Source: Bacteroidales bacterium CF (GTDB lineage Bacteria > Bacteroidota > Bacteroidia > Bacteroidales > UBA932). Taken from it: 64,000 nucleotides of DNA. The notes beneath the pieces were generated by a model. The model made no database searches. It was not told the DNA's origin and saw nothing but the letters and a program-made list of their open reading frames with translations. The position numbers were made by a program, and so were the translations under genes. The DNA is taken from contig CP006772.1 in the NCBI GenBank assembly GCA_000473305.1, positions 2,170,001-2,234,000 of the forward strand, given 5' to 3'. Positions 24,959-34,078 of this stretch are shown here, in pieces; the stretch's first letter is position 1, and the number at the start of each line of letters is the position of its first letter.

Positions 24959-26063
24959 AATCCTAAAAGTGACCTCTCCGCTTTTTCCTCCTCTGGAAGA
25001 GTTTCAGGCCTATCTTTCAGAAATATGGAAAGATAAACAAGTGGCAAATTACGGGCAATTCCACGACAAGCTGGAGGATGCACTTCAAAAGTTCCTTAAG
25101 GTACGGGAACTCTCTCTTTTCACAAACGGGACTATAGCATTGATGAGTGCCGTGAAGGCCTTGGGATTGTCAGGAGAGGTAATTACAACACCTTACAGCT
25201 TTGTAGCATCAACACATATTCTAAAATGGACGGGCATCACCCCTGTGTTTGCCGACATTGAGCCTGAGTTCTGCACGATTGATGCGGATTTGATTGAACA
25301 GGCAATCACAAAGAAGACTACTGCAATACTTGCAGTGCACATATACGGAAATCCCTGTGAGACAGAAAAAATAGAATTAATAGCCCGCAGACACGGACTA
25401 AAGGTAATCTATGACGCTGCTCATGCCTTCGGAGTTGAAAAAAACGGAAAATCCTTGCTGAAAGAGGGAGATCTCTCTGTAATGAGCTTTCATGCCACAA
25501 AAGTATTCAACACTGCAGAGGGAGGTGCAATCGTATCAAAAGAGGGGGAAGTCAGAAAACAGATTGACTATCTTAAGAATTTCGGATTTGAGGATGAGAC
25601 AGAGGTTGTCACATGCGGTATAAACGGAAAGATGGACGAGTTGAGAGCTGCATATGGGCTTATCTGTCTCAAATATGTGGAATCTGCAATATCTGCCAGG
25701 AAAAAAATCGCTGAGACTTACCGCTACGCTCTCACAGACGTGAAGGGTGTCAGCTTTATCAATGAACAAGTGGATGTAAAATCAAATTACGGATATTTTC
25801 CCATCTTCATTGACCGGGATGAGTACGGTATAAATCGTGATGTGCTCTACTCCAGACTCCGGGAAAGCAACATTTTGTGCAGAAGATATTTCTACCCTCT
25901 GATAACAGAGTGTCCTGAATACCGGAACGAACCCTCTGCAAAAGCAACAAATCTTCCTGTAGCAAACAGAAAAGCCTCACAAGTCATCTGTCTACCGATT
26001 CACCATGAACTTACAGCTCAAGATACAGAAAGGGTAATAGACGCAATCCGAAGGAAAGGTTGA
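24951..26063 (+). CDS. DegT/DnrJ/EryC1/StrS aminotransferase
   Basis: The 370-residue product has the PLP lysine at Lys184 in SFHATKVFNTAEGG, plus LFTNGT near residue 58, TPYSFVAS and IYDAAHAFG, all typical of the sugar aminotransferase family that transfers an amino group to a keto-sugar nucleotide. No nucleotide-sugar dehydratase is in the window, so the keto-sugar must come from elsewhere. It ends a four-gene operon and converges on WbqC, 15 bases apart. Confidence 0.93.
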   Translation: MNKILKVTSPLFPPLEEFQAYLSEIWKDKQVANYGQFHDKLEDALQKFLKVRELSLFTNGTIALMSAVKALGLSGEVITTPYSFVASTHILKWTGITPVFADIEPEFCTIDADLIEQAITKKTTAILAVHIYGNPCETEKIELIARRHGLKVIYDAAHAFGVEKNGKSLLKEGDLSVMSFHATKVFNTAEGGAIVSKEGEVRKQIDYLKNFGFEDETEVVTCGINGKMDELRAAYGLICLKYVESAISARKKIAETYRYALTDVKGVSFINEQVDVKSNYGYFPIFIDRDEYGINRDVLYSRLRESNILCRRYFYPLITECPEYRNEPSAKATNLPVANRKASQVICLPIHHELTAQDTERVIDAIRRKG

Positions 26064-26078
26064 GATTGCATTTGGCGC

Positions 26079-26849
26079 TTACACCAAACTATACTCACCG
26101 AGAAGCATCTTTGTCCTTTCAGCCCCCGCATTCATCAAAACATCCAGGATAGAAAGGTTGGGTACAAACTCATCATTCATTTGAGTGTACGATATATCGT
26201 TTGTCTTGACGAATTCCAGTTTTATGCCGTTTGAAGCGAAAAACTCCTGACTGTACAGTTTTGTACCCCCTATTGCATTCAGATAATGGTCCGCACGTTC
26301 AATTTTACATATTGAAATAATCCTTTTAACCATTGGCTTACAATCATACTCGCTTTTTTCAACCTCCTCTTCAACGCTTTTGTATCTGTCAATTGAGAAA
26401 ACTATCTCTGTTTTTATCCCGAGAATCCTGCATATTTCTGAAATTGAGGCTATGTTCAGCTGGGAGATAGTTTCATAATCCTGCATCAGTACGCTCTCTA
26501 CAACAGGATATAAATCTTTGAAAAAGTCTGCCTTTGAATAATTTTGCCGTATGTTAGCAAGGATACTCTTTCTCCAGTCAATTCCGTCATAAATCCGGAC
26601 CTCACTAATCAAAGCCTTGTGCGAGTGGCGTTTCAGAGGAACAGTAATATAATGCACAGAGCCATTGTGTTGTAACAATCTGTTTCTGTTCACCCAACCT
26701 CCCTTAATAAATTGACAGTTATCATATAGAACCAGCTTATCGGCTGCAGCTATCAACTGAAAATAACCCAGATACGGAAAGAAATAGGGTTGCATGATAC
26801 CAAGTGTCAGAGAGTTGCCGGCATCAGCTGTGATTACTCTATCATTCAT
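26079..26849 (-). CDS. WbqC-like family protein
   Basis: The 256-residue product starts at ATG 26849 (a TTG at 26864 would add five). MQPYFFPYLGYFQLI and the following YDNCQFIKGGWVNRNR are hallmarks of the WbqC family, found in O-antigen and amino-sugar clusters and thought to act in sugar acylation or related modification. It overlaps the serine hydrolase gene by 8 bases and converges on the DegT operon, consistent with a role in the same glycan. Confidence 0.9.
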   Translation of the reverse strand: MNDRVITADAGNSLTLGIMQPYFFPYLGYFQLIAAADKLVLYDNCQFIKGGWVNRNRLLQHNGSVHYITVPLKRHSHKALISEVRIYDGIDWRKSILANIRQNYSKADFFKDLYPVVESVLMQDYETISQLNIASISEICRILGIKTEIVFSIDRYKSVEEEVEKSEYDCKPMVKRIISICKIERADHYLNAIGGTKLYSQEFFASNGIKLEFVKTNDISYTQMNDEFVPNLSILDVLMNAGAERTKMLLGEYSLV

Positions 26850-27936
26850 TGACCCACTTGTCAATTTTGAGTGGCTCCTTGTTATTGAAAAAGAGCTTTG
26901 TAATCTTGTCTATTATATCGTGACCGTATGCGCTGTTTGTAAAATATACCAATTGCGACGAATGATGCCCGAATCTTTTTGGAATCAGGACAAAAAGAGC
27001 CTTGAAGTTTCCGTTGTCCCCCCAGTGGAATATTATATTTCCCAGTTCAGGATTTTTTTCGATACCTACTCCAAGACCCCAGAAAACATATTTTTCGCAT
27101 TCTCTTACTTTGTTTTCATTGCGTATTGCCTGAACAAAAGGTTTGAACTGCTCTCGGTGAGTTTTCGGCTTAAGACCCTTTCCAGTAGATAAAGCAGACA
27201 GAAAACGGGAGTAATCCTCTGCGGTGGTCCTTAGCGTATAAGCGGAATTTGCCCTCGGATGTCTCCCCTGTCCATGATTTACACCCTCTTTATTGTAGCC
27301 GCATACTGCGGTTGAATCATATTCGTCTCTCCACTCATAACTTGTATGTGTCATACCCAAAGGCCTGAACACTTCGCTGCAGGCAATCTCCTCCAAAGAC
27401 TTTCCCTTGATTTTCTCAACTGCCCGCTGCAAAAAAGCAAATGCCTCGCCTGAATAACGAAAACTTGAATCCGGCCTGAATTTGAATTCAATATCAGATG
27501 TCGGCCACTCTTCGGAAGACGGAGAGGTTGACCAGTTAGACAATCCTGTCATGTGTGTAAGAACCATTCTGGCCGTGAGTATCTTTGCCCACTCCTTATT
27601 TTTAAACCTCTCTATTCCCGTGTACTGACACAGAGGCTTGTCTAAATCTATCTCTTTACGGTCAACCATCCGGAGTACAATGTATGCGAAAACAGGCTTG
27701 CTAAGGGAGGCAGCCTGAAAAACCGACGTACGGGATGGTGACTCTTTAATAAAATCAAATTGAGATGATTCGAACGATATCTCTTTTTTACCGTGCTTAT
27801 AAACTACCTGTATAAGAGGAATATTTGCCTCCTTTGCAATCACCCGGCACCTCTCCTGGTAAGATGCAGCATGATGTGTAACAGTGTCAGCTCCGTTTAA
27901 TGACATCATAAGCGAACATATGAGAATTGTTAACAT
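26842..27936 (-). CDS. Serine beta-lactamase-like hydrolase (class C / PBP-like)
   Basis: The 364-residue product has a signal sequence (residues 1-15) and a catalytic SLSK tetrad at Ser77-Lys80 within FQAASLSKPVF. The expected Tyr motif is less clear; YSGEAFAFLQ near residue 155 occupies the usual YSN position with Gly for Asn. Such proteins include D-aminopeptidases, esterases and class C beta-lactamase relatives; resistance cannot be inferred. It is the first gene of a pair with wbqC. Confidence 0.85.
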   Translation of the reverse strand: MLTILICSLMMSLNGADTVTHHAASYQERCRVIAKEANIPLIQVVYKHGKKEISFESSQFDFIKESPSRTSVFQAASLSKPVFAYIVLRMVDRKEIDLDKPLCQYTGIERFKNKEWAKILTARMVLTHMTGLSNWSTSPSSEEWPTSDIEFKFRPDSSFRYSGEAFAFLQRAVEKIKGKSLEEIACSEVFRPLGMTHTSYEWRDEYDSTAVCGYNKEGVNHGQGRHPRANSAYTLRTTAEDYSRFLSALSTGKGLKPKTHREQFKPFVQAIRNENKVRECEKYVFWGLGVGIEKNPELGNIIFHWGDNGNFKALFVLIPKRFGHHSSQLVYFTNSAYGHDIIDKITKLFFNNKEPLKIDKWVNE

Positions 27937-28029
27937 ATTCTAAATTACTAAATATTTTTGAATCTTCACATTAACAAATATCGAATATTTTTTTTAATCT
28001 TTGACTCTTCCTAAACTAAATTAAAGACT

Positions 28030-29160
28030 ATGAAAAAGAATATAGCTCTTTTTGCTGTATTTATTGCTATGCTGATTATCTCCGGTTGTGAGAAGGATAA
28101 TCTTGATCCGGACTCTCCGGGAGAAAAACCTCAAGTTTATGAGCCCGCCAAAAAAGTAGAGGGCAGAGTTGCCGTGGCTTATGTAACCTATTGGGGAACA
28201 GCCATTCCGGATGCACGTTTACTCACACATATCAATTACGCCTTCGCCGAACTCTATGTTGAAAACGGAGTCTACAAAGGTTTTAAGCTGCAGGGTAAGG
28301 AGGAGCGTTTCAGACAGATAGTTGCACTAAAAAATCAGTATCCAGACCTTAAGATACTTATCTCTTTCATCCACACGGTAGATAACCCTGACAACTCTCA
28401 GGGCGGCGGGTTCTCAGCTCTCTCTAAGTCTGAGGAGTACCGAAAAGCATTTGCCCAAGATTGTCTGGATTTTATAAACAGGTGGGGAATTGACGGTGTT
28501 GATATTGACTGGGAGTTTCCCGGCCTTTCCTGGAGCGGGCACGCCTGCGACCCGGCAGTGGACACAGATAACTACACACTTTTGATGAAACAGCTTCGCG
28601 AGACCCTCGGCAGTAACCATCTTCTGACATATGCCGGCTATGTAAAGGACAGACAAGTCACATCATCAGGTGGATCAAGGTATATAGATGTTGCCGCCGT
28701 TGCGCCATACGTAGATTGGGTTAACATAATGACCTACAATATGGATACAGCTCCCCACCACCACTCGGCGCTGAAAGATGCAACCGCATATTGGGATTGT
28801 GAAAGGGCTGTAAATGCATATCTGAGTAAAGGTGTGCCGGCAAACAAACTTGTGCTGGGGATACCATTTTACGGTTCTCACTCCTACTCTGAAAAGCCTA
28901 CCTCATTAAACTACAATTCAATTATCAAACTTGACAGGAATATATACAAGATAGACAACTGGGACAATGCTGCAAGTGTTCCCTTCGTTACTAAAAACGG
29001 AGTCTACTTTTGCGGATATGACAATCAGAGGAGCATCTCCATAAAGGGTGCATGGATACTTAGCCGGGGCATGAAAGGCTTGATGTATTGGAGTTATGAT
29101 GCAGACGATGCTGCAGGGACTCTTAGAAAGGCCGTCTGGGAAGCAACTATGAAGAGATAG
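28030..29160 (+). CDS. Glycoside hydrolase family 18 lipoprotein
   Basis: The 376-residue product has a lipobox (IISGCEKD, Cys20) and the GH18 signature DGVDIDWEF, with catalytic Glu162 in the DxxDxDxE run. Upstream strand ILISFIHTV and downstream VNIMTYNMD are also typical. GH18 enzymes are chitinases or endo-beta-N-acetylglucosaminidases; without SusD-like partners the substrate is open. Convergent with coaW, stops four bases apart. Confidence 0.92.
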   Translation: MKKNIALFAVFIAMLIISGCEKDNLDPDSPGEKPQVYEPAKKVEGRVAVAYVTYWGTAIPDARLLTHINYAFAELYVENGVYKGFKLQGKEERFRQIVALKNQYPDLKILISFIHTVDNPDNSQGGGFSALSKSEEYRKAFAQDCLDFINRWGIDGVDIDWEFPGLSWSGHACDPAVDTDNYTLLMKQLRETLGSNHLLTYAGYVKDRQVTSSGGSRYIDVAAVAPYVDWVNIMTYNMDTAPHHHSALKDATAYWDCERAVNAYLSKGVPANKLVLGIPFYGSHSYSEKPTSLNYNSIIKLDRNIYKIDNWDNAASVPFVTKNGVYFCGYDNQRSISIKGAWILSRGMKGLMYWSYDADDAAGTLRKAVWEATMKR

Positions 29161-29164
29161 CTGA

Positions 29165-29974
29165 TCAATTTCCCGACAAAGCGGCACCTATTGCAGTTGC
29201 ATACTCTGCATCGGCAGGAAATACAAATTTCACATTGTACATAACCGAAATCTCGTCAAGTATTTTTTTCCCTATCCTGTTCTTGCTTCCGTTGCCAGTT
29301 ATCAGAACTGTATCCTTATTCCGGCTCTTAGCTGCGAACATAGATATAACACCTATTACCTGGTAAACCATATTGATTATACCTAGTGCTATGTCCTCCT
29401 TCTCAGCTGTATCGAGCATCTTTCCAAAGTTTGCGGCTGTCGATTTTCTGTTTAGGAAGCTTATATCAAGGTCGGAAATATCCTCTATCAACAGATCTAC
29501 CTGAGTAAGATCCCCATGATCTGCAAGATTGAGTATGTTATCGAATGTCTGGGTCTTGATAAGCTCTTTTGCCAGGCCAGTGATGGTTCCACCTCCTACA
29601 CCGGTTCCTCCAAGGTGCGTTATCTTATCTTTTGTAGCCTCTATAACCGAAGTACCGGTTCCTATATTAGCAATTATTACGTTATCACTGCCGGAGAGGA
29701 ACATCCCTCCTATTCCGATTGCCTTTATCTCCTCAATCTTATGCGTCGGTATCCCAAATATTTCAGTATTGATTTTCAATGCTCCTGCCCCGGTTATTAT
29801 TATCTTCTCTACATCTGAGATCCTGGCATTGCTCTCCATAATCATCTTTCCGAAAGCTCCGGTTGCTGAGGTCACGGCATCAAAAGCCTTTGTCTTGATA
29901 GTTCTTATGACCTTTCCGTCTTGAACAGCTACAGCTTTGGTTGTAGTACTGCCTATGTCTATTCCTATAATCAT
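29165..29974 (-). CDS. coaW: Type II pantothenate kinase
   Basis: The 269-residue product begins GIDIGSTTTKAVAVQDG, the phosphate-1 loop of the ASKHA fold, and has TGAGALKINTEIFG, NIGTGTS and GGTGVGGGTI. Type II pantothenate kinase phosphorylates pantothenate, the first step to coenzyme A, and is not inhibited by CoA in characterised examples. A TACATTTG promoter lies 31 bases upstream. Cytosolic. Confidence 0.9.
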   Translation of the reverse strand: MIIGIDIGSTTTKAVAVQDGKVIRTIKTKAFDAVTSATGAFGKMIMESNARISDVEKIIITGAGALKINTEIFGIPTHKIEEIKAIGIGGMFLSGSDNVIIANIGTGTSVIEATKDKITHLGGTGVGGGTITGLAKELIKTQTFDNILNLADHGDLTQVDLLIEDISDLDISFLNRKSTAANFGKMLDTAEKEDIALGIINMVYQVIGVISMFAAKSRNKDTVLITGNGSKNRIGKKILDEISVMYNVKFVFPADAEYATAIGAALSGN

Positions 29975-30323
29975 CTTTTACCCTTTCTAGATTATAATAA
30001 TGTTCAAATGTAAGCTCTTTTTAAAAAATAACCGATATCTGATGGCTGTTATCCCAATTTTAAATTATTATGTAGTGTTTTGCAGGCCATTTTTAGGCCA
30101 GATACAAAAAATTAAGGACTTTGTGTTTTCCTTAAATAATCACTACAATATTCACGTTATCATTAACGGCCATCACTACAATATTTTATTATCTATTTGT
30201 TTTTTCGTATATTACATTTTTATATAACACTCATATTTTAATGTTAAAATATCCGACGTATTTTTTTAAACACACAATAATCTATTTTATATAAATTTGA
30301 AAACCATAGAAATCTAGAGAGTT
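29975..30323. other. AT-rich divergent intergenic region with two -7 elements and a 14-bp direct repeat
   Basis: No believable gene. It holds TACATTTG on the minus strand at 30005-30012 (coaW) and TAAATTTG on the plus strand at 30292-30299 (DUF47 operon). ATCACTACAATATT occurs at 30139-30152 and again at 30172-30185, 33 bases apart, possible regulator-binding sites. The rest is low-complexity AT sequence. Confidence 0.6.
30292..30299 (+). promoter_or_regulatory. -7 element (TAAATTTG) of the DUF47/PiT-HTH operon
   Basis: Full match to TAnnTTTG, 24 bases before ATG 30324. No -33 TTTG at 19-21 bases, which suggests an activator-dependent promoter. The 14-bp direct repeats at 30139 and 30172 lie about 110-150 bases upstream. 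Confidence 0.5.
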
Positions 30324-30977
30324 ATGAGTATTTTTAAAATTAGCCAGACAAACCAGACCATAAATAACATTGACAAGTTCTTTGATATAATAGATAAAGG
30401 TCTGCTTGTGTTCAAGGAGGGCATGAGAAATTACCTCTATGGCAACCTTACACTCTTCGAAGAGAATCTTTCAGAAATGGCAAAACTTGAGAGTGAGGCA
30501 AATTATCTCAGAAGAGAGATTGTTGCCTCGGTTCATACTATGTCTTTCATGGCTCAGATGAGAGGGGACATACTTAAGTTGCTCGAAAGGATGGACAACA
30601 TAGTAGACCTTCTTAACAACAGTCTTTCACAATTAGACATCGAGATTCCACACATACCTGCTGAACTGGACCCTGACTTTATAAAACTTACAGAGCTATC
30701 AACACTTGCCGTGGAATGCGTAATACCTGCAGCCAGGGCCTACTTCAGAAAACCTGACTCTATTCCGGAGAAGATAAACAGAGTCTATTTCTATGAAGAG
30801 GAGACCGAGAGACAGTCAAAGACAATTAAGAGAAAGGTATTTCATGACATGCCGCAATTGAAACTTAGCGAGAAGTTCCACCTGAGATATTTTGCCCTGC
30901 ATATAGAGACTCTTTCAGAATCAGCAGAAAAAGCTGCCGATTTACTATCTATTATGGCATTAAAACGAAATTTCTGA
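30324..30977 (+). CDS. DUF47/PhoU-like partner of PiT transporters
   Basis: The 217-residue product is all-helical with the DUF47 pattern: FEENLSEMAKLESEANYLRR near residue 48, MAQMRGDILKLLERMDNIVD near 82, and a C-terminal ALHIETLSESAEKAADLL. DUF47 proteins resemble PhoU and normally sit beside PiT phosphate permeases, binding metal and probably controlling the transporter. Here the neighbour 18 bases downstream is a PiT-like membrane domain fused to HTH. First gene of the nine-gene operon. Confidence 0.9.
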   Translation: MSIFKISQTNQTINNIDKFFDIIDKGLLVFKEGMRNYLYGNLTLFEENLSEMAKLESEANYLRREIVASVHTMSFMAQMRGDILKLLERMDNIVDLLNNSLSQLDIEIPHIPAELDPDFIKLTELSTLAVECVIPAARAYFRKPDSIPEKINRVYFYEEETERQSKTIKRKVFHDMPQLKLSEKFHLRYFALHIETLSESAEKAADLLSIMALKRNF

Positions 30978-30995
30978 CGATAAAGGAGATACAAA

Positions 30996-32651
30996 ATGAT
31001 TCTCGAGATTATTTTCATAGTCCTTCTTATAGGTGTATGGCTCTCAGTAAGAGAGATGCCTGTCATTCTCGGGCCGGCTGTATCTTCGGGTGTCATTAGG
31101 AGTGTATACATCCCTGTTGTCCTTCTATTGTCAATCCTTCCGGCGCTGTTTCTTACTGATGGTATTGTGCTTAATATCAGGACCTCATTTCCTATCCAGG
31201 ACCCTTTCACAATACTTATTATAACACTTTCCGCCTCGGTGGCTATGTGGGCTTTCTCATTATTCACCAAATGGAGCTCTTTTCTTTATGCGCTGGCCGG
31301 ATCGGTTCTGGCGTACAGCGTTCACAGCGACAGTGTCGATATCGCATCAACTTATATGTGGCAAAGCGTCGTCTCCTGGTTAGCTGCTCCTATTCTTTGC
31401 GGGGCACTTACTGTTGCCCTGTTTTACGGTGTAAAATTCCTCACGGACAACTCCGGAGTGCACCTTATAACACTGAACAGGATCCTAAGAGTGTTATATG
31501 TGCTCTCTTTGGCACTGGTTATTTTCTCTTTCTCAATTAATAACGGATCCATGATTGTTGCCTTTACAGGACCTGTAAGCAATCTTATTAGAATAAATGT
31601 TTCCGGGTTTGTGCTTGGTGGAGAGGTCCTTGTCTGGATTCTTTTTGTCATTCTCTGTTTAGCGCTCTATTTCAAACCGGTTAAAGAGAGAGCAGCCTCT
31701 CTCTCTATGAAGTTATTCGACATAAATACCGAGACCAGTGTGGTTATTATGTTTGCCGTTTCCTTTGTACTTCTCATCTTTTCGAGCGACACTCTGTGCT
31801 CTTTCATCGGATTGGCGGCCACTCCTGTATCTCCGGTCCACCTGTCGCTTGCGGCTATTATCGGAATAGGATGGATACACAAGAATGTCGGAATGGATAA
31901 AATGGAGGTGACAAAATCTTCAATCTCCATTATAGCCCTGCCTGCCTTCTCCTTCCTGATTACCCACATGATGCTCAGGATAATAACCATCAATGACAGC
32001 GCCCGGAGCTTTGACGTTACCACATTTGCCATTGCCTCTGTTTTGTTCCTCCTTTTAGCTGTGATAATCTATTTTTATATATCAAGGAACCGCTCTTCAG
32101 AAAAGGAGAAATTAAAAAGAGCCGAGGATAGGAATCAATTCAACGAGATGCAGAAAGCTATCGTGGATATGGAGATCAAGGTAATACAAAATGAAAATGC
32201 CAATCTGCACAAAAGGCTTGAAATAAAAAGGAAAGACTTGATTAACAATGCATTATGGATAGGGCAACAGAGAGATTTTCTGGAAGACCTCTATTCTGAC
32301 ATTCATGAACTTAGAACACTTGATGATATAACAAACATAAAAGAGGGAATCTTTTCCATAGAGAAAAAGATTATGGATAAAAAGGCTTTCTCTCACGAGA
32401 TGAATGAGCTATACTCCCAGGTGGAGGTACTTCACAAAGACTACTCTGTTATTCTTCACGAGCGTTTTCCGGATCTGACTGAACAGGAGAAGCGTCTTGC
32501 CACTCTTCTCCGCCTGGGCTTCTCTACAAAAGAGCTGGCCTCGATTATGAGCATCACTCCGAAAAGCGTTGAAGTATGCAGATACCGTTTACGAAAGAAA
32601 CTGAATTTAAAAAGAGATGAGAATCTCATACAGTTTATCAAATCACTATAA
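30996..32651 (+). CDS. PiT-like membrane domain fused to coiled coil and LuxR-type HTH
   Basis: The 551-residue product has about ten TM segments in residues 1-362 that follow the PiT inverted-repeat order: LGPAVSSGVI, SSFLYALAGSVLA, SVVSWLAAPILCGAL, and in the second half ATPVSPVHLSLAAIIGIGW. The GANDvaN substrate motif is not conserved; the aligned second-half stretch is INNGSMIVAFTGP (181-193), with no Asp. Residues about 365-485 are coiled coil. Residues 490-551 (FPDLTEQEKRLATLLRLG, STKELASIMSITPKSVEVCR) are the LuxR-type HTH seen at the end of Bacteroidota TPR regulators. AAAGGAG precedes ATG 30996. I infer a non-transporting phosphate sensor and membrane-bound transcription factor; the HTH is firmly seen, the PiT homology is from pattern alignment. 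Confidence 0.8.
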   Translation: MILEIIFIVLLIGVWLSVREMPVILGPAVSSGVIRSVYIPVVLLLSILPALFLTDGIVLNIRTSFPIQDPFTILIITLSASVAMWAFSLFTKWSSFLYALAGSVLAYSVHSDSVDIASTYMWQSVVSWLAAPILCGALTVALFYGVKFLTDNSGVHLITLNRILRVLYVLSLALVIFSFSINNGSMIVAFTGPVSNLIRINVSGFVLGGEVLVWILFVILCLALYFKPVKERAASLSMKLFDINTETSVVIMFAVSFVLLIFSSDTLCSFIGLAATPVSPVHLSLAAIIGIGWIHKNVGMDKMEVTKSSISIIALPAFSFLITHMMLRIITINDSARSFDVTTFAIASVLFLLLAVIIYFYISRNRSSEKEKLKRAEDRNQFNEMQKAIVDMEIKVIQNENANLHKRLEIKRKDLINNALWIGQQRDFLEDLYSDIHELRTLDDITNIKEGIFSIEKKIMDKKAFSHEMNELYSQVEVLHKDYSVILHERFPDLTEQEKRLATLLRLGFSTKELASIMSITPKSVEVCRYRLRKKLNLKRDENLIQFIKSL

Positions 32652-32660
32652 CTAAACAAT

Positions 32661-34043
32661 ATGAAAAGAGTATTAATTATCATCGTTGCCACTATGATTT
32701 GCGTGGCAGGCTGGGCCCAGGAAAAACCTCAGGAAGAGGTTAGATACAACCAATACGGGGTTAAGGTTGACAGGAATCCCCTGGGTGTTGAGGAGAGAAG
32801 CGGCATTCTCGTTTTTGAATCTAAATCCCAGGATTACAGGCTCTGGTTTGATATCAGAGTACAGGCCGATGGTGCAACATTTTTCGGCGAGAACAAAGAT
32901 TTTGACAAAATCGGTGATGGCGTTTCCATCAGAAGAGCAAGATTTGCTGTAAAGGGACAGATTACAAAGGATTGGTACGGTGAGTTGGACACAGACTTCG
33001 CTAACGGCTCTTTTGAGCTAAAGGATGCAATTCTTGTATACTCCGGTTTAAGAAACTTCGAATTCACAGCCGGCAACTTCAAGGAGGGTTTCTCAATGGA
33101 GTGCACAACAACATCAAGATATCTGGCACTTCTTGAAAGACCTATGGTTGTACAGACTTTCGGCCCTTCAAGGCATATCGGCCTCCAGGCCAAGTACAAC
33201 CATAAATGGCTTATGGCTGCCGGCGGAATACATTTCCAGGCAATTGAGGGACAAGAGACAAGAACCTATGTTGAGGACAACAACAAGGATTATGGCAGAA
33301 GCAGCGGAAATTCCTACACAGGAAAACTTGTAATCATGCCATTCTATGACAAACAGAACTACGGGTTACACTTCGGTGCAGCAGCTTCATACAGGCTTCC
33401 GAAATCTGACGTAGATCCTGCTGACTATAACGGATCAAGATACAGTACAAGAAATGCGACATCAATAAACAGGAAAAAGTATCTCGATACTGACGTTATT
33501 GATGGTACAGATCATGATGTACTTTATGGAATTGAGTTTGCCGGTTTCAGAAAGGGATTCAGATTCCAGTCAGAGTACATAGGCAATGATACTTATATCA
33601 AGGAGAGCAGCACACTTGCAAATAAAGAGACCAAACATTTCAACGGTTGGTATGCACAGGCAGGAATCCTGTTGTTTGGCGGGAAACAGCAGTATAACGT
33701 GCAGGACGGTGAATTCACACAACCTACCCGTGGAAAATCATGGGGAGACATTGAGCTTGTAGGACGTTATGACTATCTGAATCTCAACAGCAACGGAATT
33801 TTCGGAGGTTCAGGAGAGAACTACACCTTCGGTATCAACTACTACATCAACCACTCTGTTAAAATGATGCTCAACTATATGTACAGCAACAATGACAGAT
33901 ATGCAAACGGTAAAGGAAAACTATATGTCGGTTATGATATTGACGGGAATCGTACAAAAGACCCTACAAAGGTTGCCGATGCAAGCGGAAAAGCAGGAGT
34001 TGACTTTCATATGCTTGGAATCAGGTTTGAGATTGACTTCTAA
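32661..34043 (+). CDS. Phosphate-selective porin O/P-like outer membrane protein
   Basis: The 460-residue product has a signal peptide (ends GWAQ) and the OprO/OprP family pattern: SIRRARFAVKG, DWYGELDTDF, FTAGNFKEGFSMECTTTSRY and an alternating beta-barrel to the C-terminal RFEIDF (terminal Phe). Family members form anion channels for phosphate or polyphosphate in Pseudomonas, though Bacteroidota homologues are less studied. It follows the PiT-HTH gene by 9 bases, which supports an anion-uptake role. Confidence 0.9.
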   Translation: MKRVLIIIVATMICVAGWAQEKPQEEVRYNQYGVKVDRNPLGVEERSGILVFESKSQDYRLWFDIRVQADGATFFGENKDFDKIGDGVSIRRARFAVKGQITKDWYGELDTDFANGSFELKDAILVYSGLRNFEFTAGNFKEGFSMECTTTSRYLALLERPMVVQTFGPSRHIGLQAKYNHKWLMAAGGIHFQAIEGQETRTYVEDNNKDYGRSSGNSYTGKLVIMPFYDKQNYGLHFGAAASYRLPKSDVDPADYNGSRYSTRNATSINRKKYLDTDVIDGTDHDVLYGIEFAGFRKGFRFQSEYIGNDTYIKESSTLANKETKHFNGWYAQAGILLFGGKQQYNVQDGEFTQPTRGKSWGDIELVGRYDYLNLNSNGIFGGSGENYTFGINYYINHSVKMMLNYMYSNNDRYANGKGKLYVGYDIDGNRTKDPTKVADASGKAGVDFHMLGIRFEIDF

Positions 34044-34078
34044 TAAATCATAATGGATAATAATAAAACAGAAATCGT

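Noticed and set aside
26842-27936. Calling the serine hydrolase an antibiotic-resistance beta-lactamase
   Set aside because: Only the SxxK motif is clear; the Tyr motif is altered and no resistance context exists.
30000-30227. 75-codon frame upstream of DUF47
   Set aside because: AT-rich, low complexity, no typical start context, and it crosses the coaW promoter.
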